A DNA stretch of 64,000 nucleotides from Aphanothece cf. minutissima CCALA 015 (GTDB taxonomy: Bacteria; Cyanobacteriota; Cyanobacteriia; PCC-6307; Cyanobiaceae). Location: NCBI GenBank assembly GCA_003003925.1, contig PVWP01000004.1:62001-126000 (forward strand). Direction: 5' to 3'. The position numbers and the translations under genes were made by a program. The notes beneath the pieces are model-generated. The model ran no database searches, was not told the DNA's origin, and worked only from the letters and a program-made list of their open reading frames with translations. Shown piece after piece: positions 1 through 8,204 of the stretch. Within the stretch, counting starts at the first letter, position 1; the number at the start of each line of letters is the position of its first letter.

Positions 1-174
1 GCCAGCATCGATCCGGGCTCCCAGCACGGTCACCAGCCGCGCAAGGTGGTGAAGGGTGGCTCCTTTCTGTGCGCCCCCAGCTACTGCCGCCGCTACCGGC
101 CCGCGGCGCGCATGGCCCAGGGCGTCGACACCTCCACCTGCCACATGGGCTTCCGCTGCGTCGTGAGGAGCTGA
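1..174 (+). CDS. Formylglycine-generating enzyme (FGE/SUMF1-type), C-terminal fragment
   Basis: Only the last 57 codons lie in the window; the gene enters from the left edge in frame 1 and stops at a TGA at 172-174. The visible part ends in the family's C-terminal block: a GGSFLC then SYCRRYR stretch, followed by a GFRCV end. The two cysteines in FLC and SYC match the redox/copper-binding active-site pair of formylglycine-generating enzymes, which oxidise a cysteine of sulfatases to formylglycine. No sulfatase gene is seen in the window, so the target must be elsewhere. A DUF1622 gene follows after 3 bases, suggesting one transcript. EgtB/ergothioneine-type relatives share the fold but normally lack this cysteine pair, so FGE is preferred. 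Confidence 0.8.
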   Translation, partial: ASIDPGSQHGHQPRKVVKGGSFLCAPSYCRRYRPAARMAQGVDTSTCHMGFRCVVRS

Positions 175-177
175 TCC

Positions 178-600
178 ATGCCGGCCCTTCCCCTGGTGGA
201 GTGGCTCGATCGGTTCGCCGTCGGCCTGCGCTTCGTGCTCGAGGGCGTCTCGCTGGTGTGCGTGGCGCTGGGCTTCGCGGTCACCCTGCTCCAGGCCGTG
301 CGCCAGAGGCTGGGCCCCGGCCGCCACCGCCGCGAACCCATCAGCCGGCGCTTCAACGGCCTCCGCCTCACTTTCGGCAGCTGGCTGTCGATGGCCCTGG
401 AGTTCCAGCTGGCCGCCGACATCGTCGCCACCACCACCGCCCCCTCCAACCAGAACCTGATCCAGCTGGGTGTCATCGCCGTGATCCGCACCTTCCTCAA
501 CGTCTTCCTGGGCCGGGAAGTGGAGCTGGAGATGAAGCTCGAGGAGGCCCAGCGCCAGCAGCGTGAGCTGCGTTCCACCACCGAATCCCTTTCGCCCTAG
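178..600 (+). CDS. DUF1622 family membrane protein
   Basis: This 140-residue protein has hydrophobic segments near residues 15-40, 60-80 and 95-112 and a charged, glutamine-rich C-terminal tail (about 115-135). The central FGSWLSMALEFQLAADI stretch is typical of the DUF1622 family of small integral membrane proteins, whose function is not established. The ATG lies 3 bases after the upstream FGE stop and the stop codon directly abuts the ATG of the next gene, so the genes are almost certainly co-transcribed. No catalytic motif is visible. The family assignment is by pattern recognition; no molecular role should be inferred from it. Confidence 0.75.
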   Translation: MPALPLVEWLDRFAVGLRFVLEGVSLVCVALGFAVTLLQAVRQRLGPGRHRREPISRRFNGLRLTFGSWLSMALEFQLAADIVATTTAPSNQNLIQLGVIAVIRTFLNVFLGREVELEMKLEEAQRQQRELRSTTESLSP

Positions 601-987
601 ATGGCCAACCTCAACAACGAACTGGCCAAGGAGCGCAACCGGGCGGCCGCTGAGCGCACGTTGATGGCCTGGATCCGCACCTGTCTCTCACTGATCAGCT
701 TCGGCTTCGGGCTCGACAAGATCATCGGCGCCATCAACAGCAGCCGCTTTGATCGCAGTGCCCATGCCGGCCTGAGCGTGCGCCTGGTGTCCATCGGTTT
801 CGTGCTCGTCGGCATCCTGGCGATGGCCGCGGCGACCCGCCAGCACCTGCGCACGCTCAAGCTGATCCGGCGCGACGACTTTCTCTATGCCGATCAGCGT
901 TCGATCAGCACCATCACGGCGATGGCCCTCACCCTCATCGGTGTCTTCGCCTTTGTGCTGCTGGTGATGGGTTCCCCTCTCGGTTGA
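601..987 (+). CDS. DUF202 family membrane protein (YidH-like)
   Basis: This 128-residue protein begins at an ATG directly following the TAG of the DUF1622 gene. The N-terminal block NELAKERNRAAAERTLMAWI, followed by RTCLSLISFGFGLDKI, is the signature of DUF202 (YidH-type) proteins. It has three predicted membrane segments, near residues 27-47, 62-82 and 104-124. Its role is unknown; DUF202 domains also occur fused to SPX proteins in eukaryotes. The zero-base spacing to the upstream gene and 5-base gap to the downstream gene place it in a four-gene operon with FGE, DUF1622 and a BASS-type transporter. Confidence 0.8.
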   Translation: MANLNNELAKERNRAAAERTLMAWIRTCLSLISFGFGLDKIIGAINSSRFDRSAHAGLSVRLVSIGFVLVGILAMAAATRQHLRTLKLIRRDDFLYADQRSISTITAMALTLIGVFAFVLLVMGSPLG

Positions 988-992
988 TTCCC

Positions 993-1877
993 ATGCGCGA
1001 AGCCGCCAGCGTTCTGGCCACGACCACGATCGTCACATTGATGTTCAGCCTGGGCCTGGGGCTGAAGCCGTATCCATTCCTGCTGCTCCGGGATCGCCCC
1101 GCCTTCCTCTGGCGGGTGCTGCTCGGCACCGGCGTGCTGGTGCCCCTGGCCGGGCTGGCCCTGGTGCTGCTGCCCCTCCATGGCCAGCTGAGCCGGCCCG
1201 CCTGGGTGGCGATGGCCCTGATGCTGGCCTGCCCCAGCGCCCCCCTGATCCTGTTCCGGGTGCGCAGCAGCGGCGGCACCGCCGAGCTGGCCGCCCGGCT
1301 GCAGATCGGCGCGGCGCTGCTGGCGATCGTCACGGTTCCGCTGATGGAGGTGATCTTCCGCGCCGCCGCCGGCCTGCGGGGCTGGGAGGTGGCCGGCTGG
1401 GGGATCAGTCCGGGCCAGGTGGCGGGCCAGGTGCTGAAGGTGCAGGTGCTGCCGGTGGTCGCCGGGGTGCTGCTGGGACAGTGGCAGCCTGGGCTGGCAA
1501 GCCGCTGCAGTCGGTCCCTCGGGGCCCTGGCCACCGTGCTGCTGATCGTGATGCTGGTGGCCCTGCTGCTGCTCAGTGGCCGGCAGCTCCTGCCCTTCCT
1601 GCAGCAGAACCTGGTGGGTCTGGCGGGGATGGCTGTCCTCAGCGCGGTCAGCCTGGCGATCGGCTACGCCCTGGCCGGACCCGACCCGCTGGAACGGCGC
1701 ACCGTGGCTCTGGTGACGGGCATGCGCAACACCGGACTGGCGGCCCAGCTCGCCCTCTCCTACGGCAAGGGGCTGGCGGGCCTGATCCCCGGCCTGCTCG
1801 CCTATGTGCTGATCACCGTGATCGTGACCACCCTGTTCCTGCGCTGGCAGCAGCGCCAGCTGGCCCCCTCCGGCTGA
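993..1877 (+). CDS. BASS-family (bile acid:sodium symporter-like) transporter
   Basis: This 294-residue, very hydrophobic protein has about eight to ten membrane segments, including a conserved-looking LMFSLGLGLKP near the N terminus and ALVTGMRNTGLAAQLAL near residue 240. These resemble the SBF/BASS fold of sodium-coupled carriers (bile acid, pyruvate, pantothenate). The ATG at 993 is preferred over an in-frame TTG at 984 that overlaps the preceding stop. The substrate cannot be read from the sequence. The gene ends the plus-strand FGE-DUF1622-DUF202 operon and converges on a mechanosensitive-channel gene. Confidence 0.65.
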   Translation: MREAASVLATTTIVTLMFSLGLGLKPYPFLLLRDRPAFLWRVLLGTGVLVPLAGLALVLLPLHGQLSRPAWVAMALMLACPSAPLILFRVRSSGGTAELAARLQIGAALLAIVTVPLMEVIFRAAAGLRGWEVAGWGISPGQVAGQVLKVQVLPVVAGVLLGQWQPGLASRCSRSLGALATVLLIVMLVALLLLSGRQLLPFLQQNLVGLAGMAVLSAVSLAIGYALAGPDPLERRTVALVTGMRNTGLAAQLALSYGKGLAGLIPGLLAYVLITVIVTTLFLRWQQRQLAPSG

Positions 1878-1895
1878 CCGTACCGGCCGGATCCG

Positions 1896-3599
1896 TCAGC
1901 CGCTCTTCGGCACGGTGCTCCGGTTGCCGTTGCGGATGGCGTGATAGCCGGGGGAGAGGATCTCCACATCGGCGGCGGCGAACTGATCCTGCAGCGCCGC
2001 CAGCACCTCCGAGAGGGTCTGACGGTAGGTGCCCGGCTCGCGCACGAAGGCATTGAGCTCGTAGCTGATGTGGAAGTCGTTGAGGGAGGTCTGGAGCACG
2101 AACGGCTCGATCTCGTCGGTGATGCCCGGCACGCTCCGCGCCGCCGCCAGCATCAGCTCCTGCACCTGGCGCCAGGGGACGTCGTAGCCGATGGTGATCG
2201 TGGTGGCGATCGCCACCGGCTGGCTGATCTCCCGGCGGGAGAAGCTGTAGTTCACCACCGAGGCGCCGATCACGCTGGCATTGGGAATGCTCACCAGTTC
2301 GTTGCGCGGCGTCTGCAGGCGGGTCACCAGCAGGGCCCGGTCCTGCACCACCCCCACCACCCCGTTGATCTCCACCCGGTCGCCCTCCCGGAACGCCCGG
2401 GTGTAGATGAGCATCAGTCCGCTGATGATGTTGCTGGCGATGGCGCTGGAGCCCAGGGCGGCCAGGGCGCCGATGAACAGTCCGGCCCCCTGGAACACCT
2501 TGCTGCCGGAGCCGGGGATGTACGGGAAGGCTGCCGCCAGGCCGGCCAGGCAGAGCAGGATCGCCACCAGCCGGGCCGTCGGCAGGGCCCACTCCTGGTA
2601 GAAGCCGGGCAACCGGATCCGGCCGTGGTCGATGGCCCGGAACCAGGACTGGCTGGCCCGGATCGCCAGCACGGTGATGACCAGGATCACCCCGATCGAG
2701 ACGAGATTGGGGATCGCCTGCACGATGCCGCCCAGGAAACCCAGCACCACCGTCCTGATCTGTCCCCGCAGACCTTCGGCGATGGCTTCGGTGGGTGGGA
2801 AGAAACCCAGCAGCAGGGGAATCAGCAGGTAGCTGATCACCAGCACCAGCGACCAGTGCACCACCTGGCGCAGCCACTGCATGAGCTGTCGCACATGGTC
2901 CAGCTCGACGAACCCGCCCAGGCCCAGGCGACTGAGCTCCTGCATGACGAAGCGGGGACGTTCGGCGAAGTGCCGCTCGACCCGCCTGTTGAGCTCCCCC
3001 TGAACCCGCAGCCAGAGGATGTAGAACCCCAGCACCAGCGCCGCCAGGGCCGTTCCCCTCAACCAGGACGCGAGGGTGTGACTGCCCCGGTAGCTGGTGA
3101 TCGCCCGCCGCATGCCGTCCCGGTAGCGCACGGCCAGCTGTTGCCGCGTCAACCCGAAGCAGGCCGCCGCGCGATCGCCCACGGCCAGTTCGGGCGAGAA
3201 ACGACCGTCCTGCTCCCTGACGCCCACCAGGGAGAAGGGGGCCTCGTCCTGCACCACGAGCTGGCCCGGCTGGACGGTGTGATCCTGGGCGAGTTCCAGC
3301 AGGCGGGCATTGGCGCGGCGCACGTAGTCGTCGAGCCGCTGGGCGGCGGGGGCCCGGCGGATCTCCAGGTCGCGGCGGCCATCGAGGCCGATGAAGAGAG
3401 GGGTGGTCGCACAGCCCTGCGCGGCCGCCGCCGTGGCGCCTCCCTCGCCGGCCCAGGCTGGACTCGACGGATCGGGGGCCAGCCCCAGCCCTGTCCCAAG
3501 ACCAGGACCAAGACCAAGGCCGAGGCAGAACAGCAGCGCCAGCAGGGCGATCTGCCGTCCAAGGGTCAACGGCCGCCACGTGAATCTCTGCCGCTGCAT
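1896..3599 (-). CDS. Large MscS-family mechanosensitive ion channel with signal peptide
   Basis: This is a 567-residue protein from the ATG at 3599; an in-frame GTG at 3647 would add 16 residues. The N terminus is a signal-like segment (ending near PAWAG) followed by a roughly 120-residue extracytoplasmic domain. About five membrane segments and a typical MscS pore/beta domain follow. The pore helix reads AALGSSAIASNIISG and is followed by FREGDRVEINGVVGVV and LVSIPNASVIG, the family hallmarks. It probably releases osmolytes on membrane tension. E. coli MscS is 286 residues, so this is a long-form channel. It diverges from comEC, leaving about 98 bases that must hold both promoters. Confidence 0.85.
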   Translation of the reverse strand: MQRQRFTWRPLTLGRQIALLALLFCLGLGLGPGLGTGLGLAPDPSSPAWAGEGGATAAAAQGCATTPLFIGLDGRRDLEIRRAPAAQRLDDYVRRANARLLELAQDHTVQPGQLVVQDEAPFSLVGVREQDGRFSPELAVGDRAAACFGLTRQQLAVRYRDGMRRAITSYRGSHTLASWLRGTALAALVLGFYILWLRVQGELNRRVERHFAERPRFVMQELSRLGLGGFVELDHVRQLMQWLRQVVHWSLVLVISYLLIPLLLGFFPPTEAIAEGLRGQIRTVVLGFLGGIVQAIPNLVSIGVILVITVLAIRASQSWFRAIDHGRIRLPGFYQEWALPTARLVAILLCLAGLAAAFPYIPGSGSKVFQGAGLFIGALAALGSSAIASNIISGLMLIYTRAFREGDRVEINGVVGVVQDRALLVTRLQTPRNELVSIPNASVIGASVVNYSFSRREISQPVAIATTITIGYDVPWRQVQELMLAAARSVPGITDEIEPFVLQTSLNDFHISYELNAFVREPGTYRQTLSEVLAALQDQFAAADVEILSPGYHAIRNGNRSTVPKSG

Positions 3600-3697
3600 C
3601 ACCGATCGCCGGGCTCCGCCGAGGGGATTGTCCCGTGGTGTTGCCACCGGTGTCGATGGCGCCGGGGGCCGGCGGCCGCCGGCGGGAACCCTGGAGC

Positions 3698-5689
3698 ATG
3701 CTCCGCTCCCCCCTGCTGCCGCTGCTGCTGCTGACCGTGGTGCTGCTCCAGGCCCAGCTGCGGCCGCTCCGGCCCGGACCGGCCGATCCGCTGCGGCTGC
3801 TCGCCGGTGGCGATGGGCCGCAACCGGTGATCCTGCAGGGCCGTCTGCTGGCCGACCCGGTGGCGGCGGCCCCAGCGGCGTCGAGCCCGGGTCCCTGCCG
3901 GGTGCTGCTGCAGACGGCGGGGGGCCGCAGCGAGCTGGGCTTCGCCACCTGTCCGGAGCTGCGGGAGGGCTGGGGGGTGCGGGTGACGGGGCTGCTGCGC
4001 CGCCCCCGGCCGGCCCCCCACCCCCTGCTGGCGGGGCCGGCGGAACGCCTGGCCCGCCAGGGGGCCTGGACCCGCCTGGCGGTGGAGCGGCTGGAGGTGC
4101 TCCGCCGGCCCGCCACCCCGATCGCCGATCTGCGCCGCGGCATCGCCGAGCGCTTCGTGGCCGTGGCGGGTCCGGAGCGGGGCGGTCTGCTGGCGGCCCT
4201 GGTGCTGGGCAGTGCCGTGGTGCCCCTGCCCGCCGAGTTGCGCGCCGACTTCCGCGTCGCCGGCCTGTCCCACGCCCTGGCGGCCTCGGGGTTCCACCTC
4301 ACGGTCCTGCTGGGGGCGGTGCTGGCCATCGGCCGGGAGCTCGGCCGCTGGGCGCGGCTGGCCCTTGGCGCCGGGGCGATGGTGGTGTTCCTGCTGCTGG
4401 CGGGGCCCCAGCCCTCGGTGATTCGGGCGGTCCTGATGGGGGCCATCGCCCTGGTGCTGCTGGAGAGCGGCCGCCGCGGCCGTCCCCTGGGGATTCTGGG
4501 CCTGAGCCTGGCGGGGATGCTGCTGCTGCGGCCGGCCTGGCTGCACGACGTGGGCTTCCAGCTGAGCGCCGCCGCCACCGCCGGCCTGGTGCTGACGGCG
4601 CGGCCCCTGGAGCAGGCCCTGGCCGGGTTGCCACCCGGTGGCCCCCCCGGCGGCTCCCCCGGGGCGGCGGGCTGGTGGCGGCGCTGGCTGGCCCCGGCCC
4701 TGGCGGTGCCGGTGGCGGCGAGCCTCTGGACCCTGCCCCTGCAGCTGCTCCACTTCGGGGTGGTGCCTCTCTACGCCGTGCCGGCCAACCTGCTGGCGGC
4801 CCCGCTGCTCACGCCCCTCACCCTCGGAGCGATGGCCCTGGCGGCCGTGGCCCTGCTGGTGCCCGCCCTGCTGGCCCCGTTGCTGGTGCCCCTGGGCTGG
4901 CTGGCCCAGCTGCTGCTCCTGCTTGCCGATGGGGTCGCCGGTCTGCCCCTGGCCCAGTGGCAGAGCGGCCGGCCCCTGCCGCTGCTGGTGCTCCTGTTCA
5001 CCCTGGCCCTGCTGGGCCTGGTGCTGCCCGGGACGGGCCGGCGCCTTCGATGGCTGGCGGCGGGCCTGGGGGTCGGGGTGCTGGTGGTCCACCTGGTGCT
5101 GCTGGGCGGCGACCAGCTGCTGCTGGTCCACCAGGGGGAAGGTGGTCCCCCCCGCGACCTGCTGCTGGCCCGGCACCGGGGCCGCGCCGCCCTGGTCAGC
5201 ACCCGCGCCGACGGGTTCAGCTGCCGCCAGGCCGGCCAGCTGGCCCAGGCCCTGGGGGTGGCCCGCTTCGACTGGACCCTGCTGCTGGATCCGGTGGCCG
5301 CTGACGATCCGGATTGCTGGAGCCGCCAGGCCGGGCGGGTGCTGGCCTACGGGGGCGGGGCGGCGCCCTTGGCCGCCGGCCAGCGGCTGGCGAGCCGGGG
5401 GCTGGCGGTGGAGGCCCTGGCCATGGACAGCCACGCCCTGCGCCTGCAGCTGGGGCGCCACCGCTGGCTGCTGCTGCCCGACCGCCAGGCGCTGACCACC
5501 TGGCGGCTGGACCGTCCGGCTGCCGGCGAGGGTGTGTGGCTCGGGGTCCGGCCCCGGCCCGCCGAGCAGCGGGCCCTGCTGGAGCGCGGCCCGCCCCGGG
5601 TGTGGCTCAGCGGTGCCGTGCCGGCCGGCGCGCCCCTGCCGCGGGGGTGGCGGGCCAGTGGGACCAGCGGCGCGCTGACCGCTCCGTAA
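3698..5689 (+). CDS. comEC: ComEC/Rec2-type DNA uptake channel with degenerate C-terminal domain
   Basis: This 663-residue protein starts at the ATG at 3698 (upstream in-frame GTG 3635 and ATG 3656 are possible). It has an N-terminal hydrophobic region, a DUF4131-like beta domain (about 25-140), then the Competence domain with RVAGLSHALAASGFHLTVL, the family's most conserved block. Many membrane segments follow. ComEC forms the inner-membrane channel for single-stranded DNA in natural transformation. The soluble C-terminal part (about 480-663) is where a metallo-beta-lactamase domain normally sits, yet no HxHxDH metal-binding motif can be found. tRNA-Ser follows 37 bases after the stop. Confidence 0.85.
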   Translation: MLRSPLLPLLLLTVVLLQAQLRPLRPGPADPLRLLAGGDGPQPVILQGRLLADPVAAAPAASSPGPCRVLLQTAGGRSELGFATCPELREGWGVRVTGLLRRPRPAPHPLLAGPAERLARQGAWTRLAVERLEVLRRPATPIADLRRGIAERFVAVAGPERGGLLAALVLGSAVVPLPAELRADFRVAGLSHALAASGFHLTVLLGAVLAIGRELGRWARLALGAGAMVVFLLLAGPQPSVIRAVLMGAIALVLLESGRRGRPLGILGLSLAGMLLLRPAWLHDVGFQLSAAATAGLVLTARPLEQALAGLPPGGPPGGSPGAAGWWRRWLAPALAVPVAASLWTLPLQLLHFGVVPLYAVPANLLAAPLLTPLTLGAMALAAVALLVPALLAPLLVPLGWLAQLLLLLADGVAGLPLAQWQSGRPLPLLVLLFTLALLGLVLPGTGRRLRWLAAGLGVGVLVVHLVLLGGDQLLLVHQGEGGPPRDLLLARHRGRAALVSTRADGFSCRQAGQLAQALGVARFDWTLLLDPVAADDPDCWSRQAGRVLAYGGGAAPLAAGQRLASRGLAVEALAMDSHALRLQLGRHRWLLLPDRQALTTWRLDRPAAGEGVWLGVRPRPAEQRALLERGPPRVWLSGAVPAGAPLPRGWRASGTSGALTAP

Positions 5690-5726
5690 AGTGAGCGCGT
5701 TCCTGCTGCGATGGCATCAGGGGTGT

Positions 5727-5811
5727 GGAGAGGTGGCTGAGTGGTCGAAAGCGAACGACTCGAAATCGTTTGAAGGGCAACCTTCCGTGGGTTCGAATCC
5801 CACCCTCTCCG
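5727..5811 (+). tRNA. tRNA-Ser (CGA)
   Basis: A complete class II tRNA: the seven-base acceptor stem GGAGAGG pairs with CCTCTCC and is followed by discriminator G. There is a D-loop with GTGGTCGAAAG, a long variable arm, and GGTTCGAATCC in the T arm. The anticodon stem AACGA/TCGTT encloses a CTCGAAA loop, giving anticodon CGA, which reads UCG serine codons. CCA is not encoded. Confidence 0.97.
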
Positions 5812-5854
5812 TTTTCCCAGGCCGGCTTGCCGCCGGCATGGCCGGCGTGGGACC

Positions 5855-6097
5855 TCAGGAATGGAACAGCAGCACGAGGCCGGATTTCACCTGGTGAAAC
5901 TCCCTCTCCTCGCGGCTCAGATCCAGTCCCACCTGCAGACCTTCCTTGAGCGCCACATCGAAGGGCGGCGCCGGTGGCGGCTTGCCGTCACACCAGAGGG
6001 CCGCAATCCCCACGGAGGTGGCATGCCAGCGGAAGCAGGGTGTTGTCCCGATGGAAGGCTCCTGCAGGGCGTCTTCGAGAAGCTCGCGGATCGCCAT
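5855..6097 (-). CDS. Hypothetical protein, 80 residues
   Basis: I do not recognise this family. The reading frame lies in an otherwise empty 390-base gap between tRNA-Ser and a glycosyltransferase gene. Its codons show the strong third-position GC bias of real genes here. The product starts MAIRELLEDAL, contains two cysteines in a C-F-R-W and L-W-C-D context, and has an acidic/basic C-terminal half (LSREEREFHQVKSG). No membrane segment or signal peptide is seen. It diverges from the glycosyltransferase gene, with about 107 bases between them. A small cytosolic protein is likely, function unknown. Confidence 0.5.
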   Translation of the reverse strand: MAIRELLEDALQEPSIGTTPCFRWHATSVGIAALWCDGKPPPAPPFDVALKEGLQVGLDLSREEREFHQVKSGLVLLFHS

Positions 6098-6204
6098 CGT
6101 GTCCCGGCTCTCGCCATCCCAGTCGTCGCCTTAGCTTCGGCAGAGACCCCGGCCAGGGCAATCGGCTGAGAGTTTTCGTGATACTGGCGCCTACGGTGCC
6201 TGCC

Positions 6205-7398
6205 ATGGAGGCCTTCCCCAGCCCAGTCGCCCTGGTGCACGAGTGGTTCACCCCCCGCTCGGTGGGTGGGGCCGAGCAGGTGGTGGAGGAACTCGATCGG
6301 CTGCTCGCCGGCCGGGGAACCCCCCCGTCACTCTTCGCCCTGGTGGATGGCGAGAGTTCCCGTCCCGGCAGCTGGCTGACCGGCCGCCGCATCCGCACCA
6401 GCTTCATCCAGCGCCTGCCCTGGGGGGTGAGCCACGTGCAGCAGTATCTGCCGCTCCTGCCCCTGGCGATCGAGCAGCTCGACCTGTCCGGCCACCCCCT
6501 GGTGATCAGCAGCAGCCACCTCGTGGCCAAGGGGGTGCTCACCGGTCCGGACCAGCTGCACGTCAGCTATGTGCACACCCCGGCCCGCTACGCCTGGGAC
6601 CAGATGCACACCTACCTGGCCCGCTCGGCCCTGGCCCGCGGGCCCCTCGGCCCCCTGGTGCGGCTGCAGCTGCACCAGCTGCGCCAGTGGGATGTGGTCA
6701 GCAGCGCCCGGGTGGATGCCCTGGTGGCCAACTCCCGCTTCACCGCCCGCCGCATCCGCTGTTTCTGGCGCCGGCGCGCCCATGTGCTGCCGCCCCCCGT
6801 GGCGGTGGAGCGCTTCCGCTGGGACCACCCCCGGGACGACGTCTACGTCAGCCTCTGCCGGCTGGTGCCCAACAAGCGGGTGGATGTGGTGGTGGAGGCC
6901 TTCCGGCGCACCGGTCTGCCCCTGGTGGTGCTGGGCGATGGTCCTGAGCGGCGCCGGCTGGAGGCGATGGCGGGCCCGGCCACCTGCTTCCTCGGTCGCC
7001 TGCCGGACCAGGAGACCGCCGCCTGGCTGGAGCGGGCGCGGGCCTATGTGTATGCCGGCCTGGAGGATTTCGGCATTGCGCCGGTGGAGGCAATGGCGGC
7101 CGGTGCCCCGGTGATCGCCTTCGGCCAGGGGGGGGTGCTCGACAGCGTGCGCTGCCTCAGCGACGGGAACGCCTCCCCCACCGGCCTGCTGTTTCCGGAG
7201 CAGACCCCCGCCAGCCTGGCGGCCGCCCTGGAGCACTTCGAGGCGGGCCGGCTGTGGCGATCCCTGCCGGCGGAAGGGCAGCGGCAACGGGCGGAGGGTT
7301 TCGCCCCGGCGGTCTTCCGAAGCCGCATGGAAACGCTGCTCGACCAGCTGTGGCAGCAGCACCGTCGCCGCCTTCGCCGTCCTGTGCCTCTGATCTGA
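6205..7398 (+). CDS. Glycosyltransferase family 4 (WbaZ-like)
   Basis: This 397-residue protein from the ATG at 6205 opens VALVHEWFTPRSVGGAEQVV, the GT4 N-terminal donor-independent lobe. A YVHTPARYAWDQMHTYL motif follows, typical of WbaZ-like mannosyl or galactosyl transferases. The C-terminal GT-B lobe has LCRLVPNKRVDVVVEAF, VVLGDGPERRRLE and EDFGIAPVEAMAAGAPVIAF with the E(x7)E donor-sugar motif. It should extend an exopolysaccharide or O-antigen repeat unit at the inner membrane. The next gene, in the same direction, is a priming sugar transferase, which supports a role in surface polysaccharide assembly. The acceptor and donor cannot be told. Confidence 0.85.
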   Translation: MEAFPSPVALVHEWFTPRSVGGAEQVVEELDRLLAGRGTPPSLFALVDGESSRPGSWLTGRRIRTSFIQRLPWGVSHVQQYLPLLPLAIEQLDLSGHPLVISSSHLVAKGVLTGPDQLHVSYVHTPARYAWDQMHTYLARSALARGPLGPLVRLQLHQLRQWDVVSSARVDALVANSRFTARRIRCFWRRRAHVLPPPVAVERFRWDHPRDDVYVSLCRLVPNKRVDVVVEAFRRTGLPLVVLGDGPERRRLEAMAGPATCFLGRLPDQETAAWLERARAYVYAGLEDFGIAPVEAMAAGAPVIAFGQGGVLDSVRCLSDGNASPTGLLFPEQTPASLAAALEHFEAGRLWRSLPAEGQRQRAEGFAPAVFRSRMETLLDQLWQQHRRRLRRPVPLI

Positions 7399-7463
7399 GT
7401 GGCCCCGCGGCATGGAGTTCCGCACGGGCTGATCCTTAACTTCTTCTAACGAACCCGTCCCCC

Positions 7464-8180
7464 ATGCTCTCTTCCATCGGGACCCCCTACGCCTCTGGGC
7501 AGCTTGTGACGGCTCCGGCGCAGGTGCTCACCGCGGAAGAGCTGATCGCCTTTCAGTCGAAGCGCGATCGCATCGTCAAGCGTTCCGGTGACATCCTCTT
7601 CTCGCTCACCGTGCTCACCCTCGGCTCGCCGGTGCTGCTGGCCCTGGCCCTGCTGGTGAAGGTCACCTCCCGCGGGCCGGTGTTCTATGTGCAGCAACGG
7701 GTGGGCCGCGATTACCGCAGTTTCGGTTGCATCAAGTTCCGCACCATGCGCCGGGATGCCGATCGCCTGCTCTCCAAGCTGCTGGCCGAATCCCCGGATC
7801 TGGATGAGGAGTACCGCAACGATTTCAAGCTCAAGAACGACCCGCGCATCACTCGCCTGGGCAAGTTCCTGCGCCGCTCCAGCCTTGATGAACTGCCCCA
7901 GTTCCTCAATGTGCTCCGCGGTGAGATGAGCGTGGTGGGCCCCCGTCCGATCGTGAAGAGCGAGCTGGAGCGCTACGGCAGCCGCATGGATGAAGTGCTG
8001 TCGGTGCGTCCCGGCCTCACGGGTCTGTGGCAGGTGTCCGGCCGCAACAACCTCAGCTACCCCGAGCGGGTCCGGCTGGATGTGCGCTACGCCCGCCGTC
8101 GCACCCTGCTGATGGATCTGCGCATCATCCTGCGCACCATCGGCGTCATGCTCGACCCCCGCGACCGCGGCGCCTACTGA
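7464..8180 (+). CDS. Bacterial sugar transferase (polyprenyl-phosphate glycosyl-1-phosphate transferase)
   Basis: This 238-residue protein is of the WcaJ/WbaP/PglC type. One membrane segment (about 42-65) is followed by the catalytic block: KVTSRGPVFYVQQRVG, FGCIKFRTMR, then SLDELPQFLNVLRGEMSVVG and RPGLTGLWQVSGR. These residues define the family, which transfers sugar-1-phosphate from a nucleotide sugar to undecaprenyl phosphate as the first step of exopolysaccharide or O-antigen synthesis. At this length it lacks the long N-terminal membrane region of WbaP, matching the minimal catalytic form. It follows the GT4 gene by 65 bases and converges on cbiB. Confidence 0.92.
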   Translation: MLSSIGTPYASGQLVTAPAQVLTAEELIAFQSKRDRIVKRSGDILFSLTVLTLGSPVLLALALLVKVTSRGPVFYVQQRVGRDYRSFGCIKFRTMRRDADRLLSKLLAESPDLDEEYRNDFKLKNDPRITRLGKFLRRSSLDELPQFLNVLRGEMSVVGPRPIVKSELERYGSRMDEVLSVRPGLTGLWQVSGRNNLSYPERVRLDVRYARRRTLLMDLRIILRTIGVMLDPRDRGAY

Positions 8181-8204
8181 ACGCCGGAGCTCCGCCCCGT
8201 CGCC

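Noticed and set aside
1813..4578. A 921-codon open frame on the minus strand across the MscS and comEC genes
   Set aside because: It is antisense to comEC and out of frame with the recognisable MscS protein. Its translation is arginine/proline-rich low-complexity, as expected of shadow frames in 70% GC DNA.
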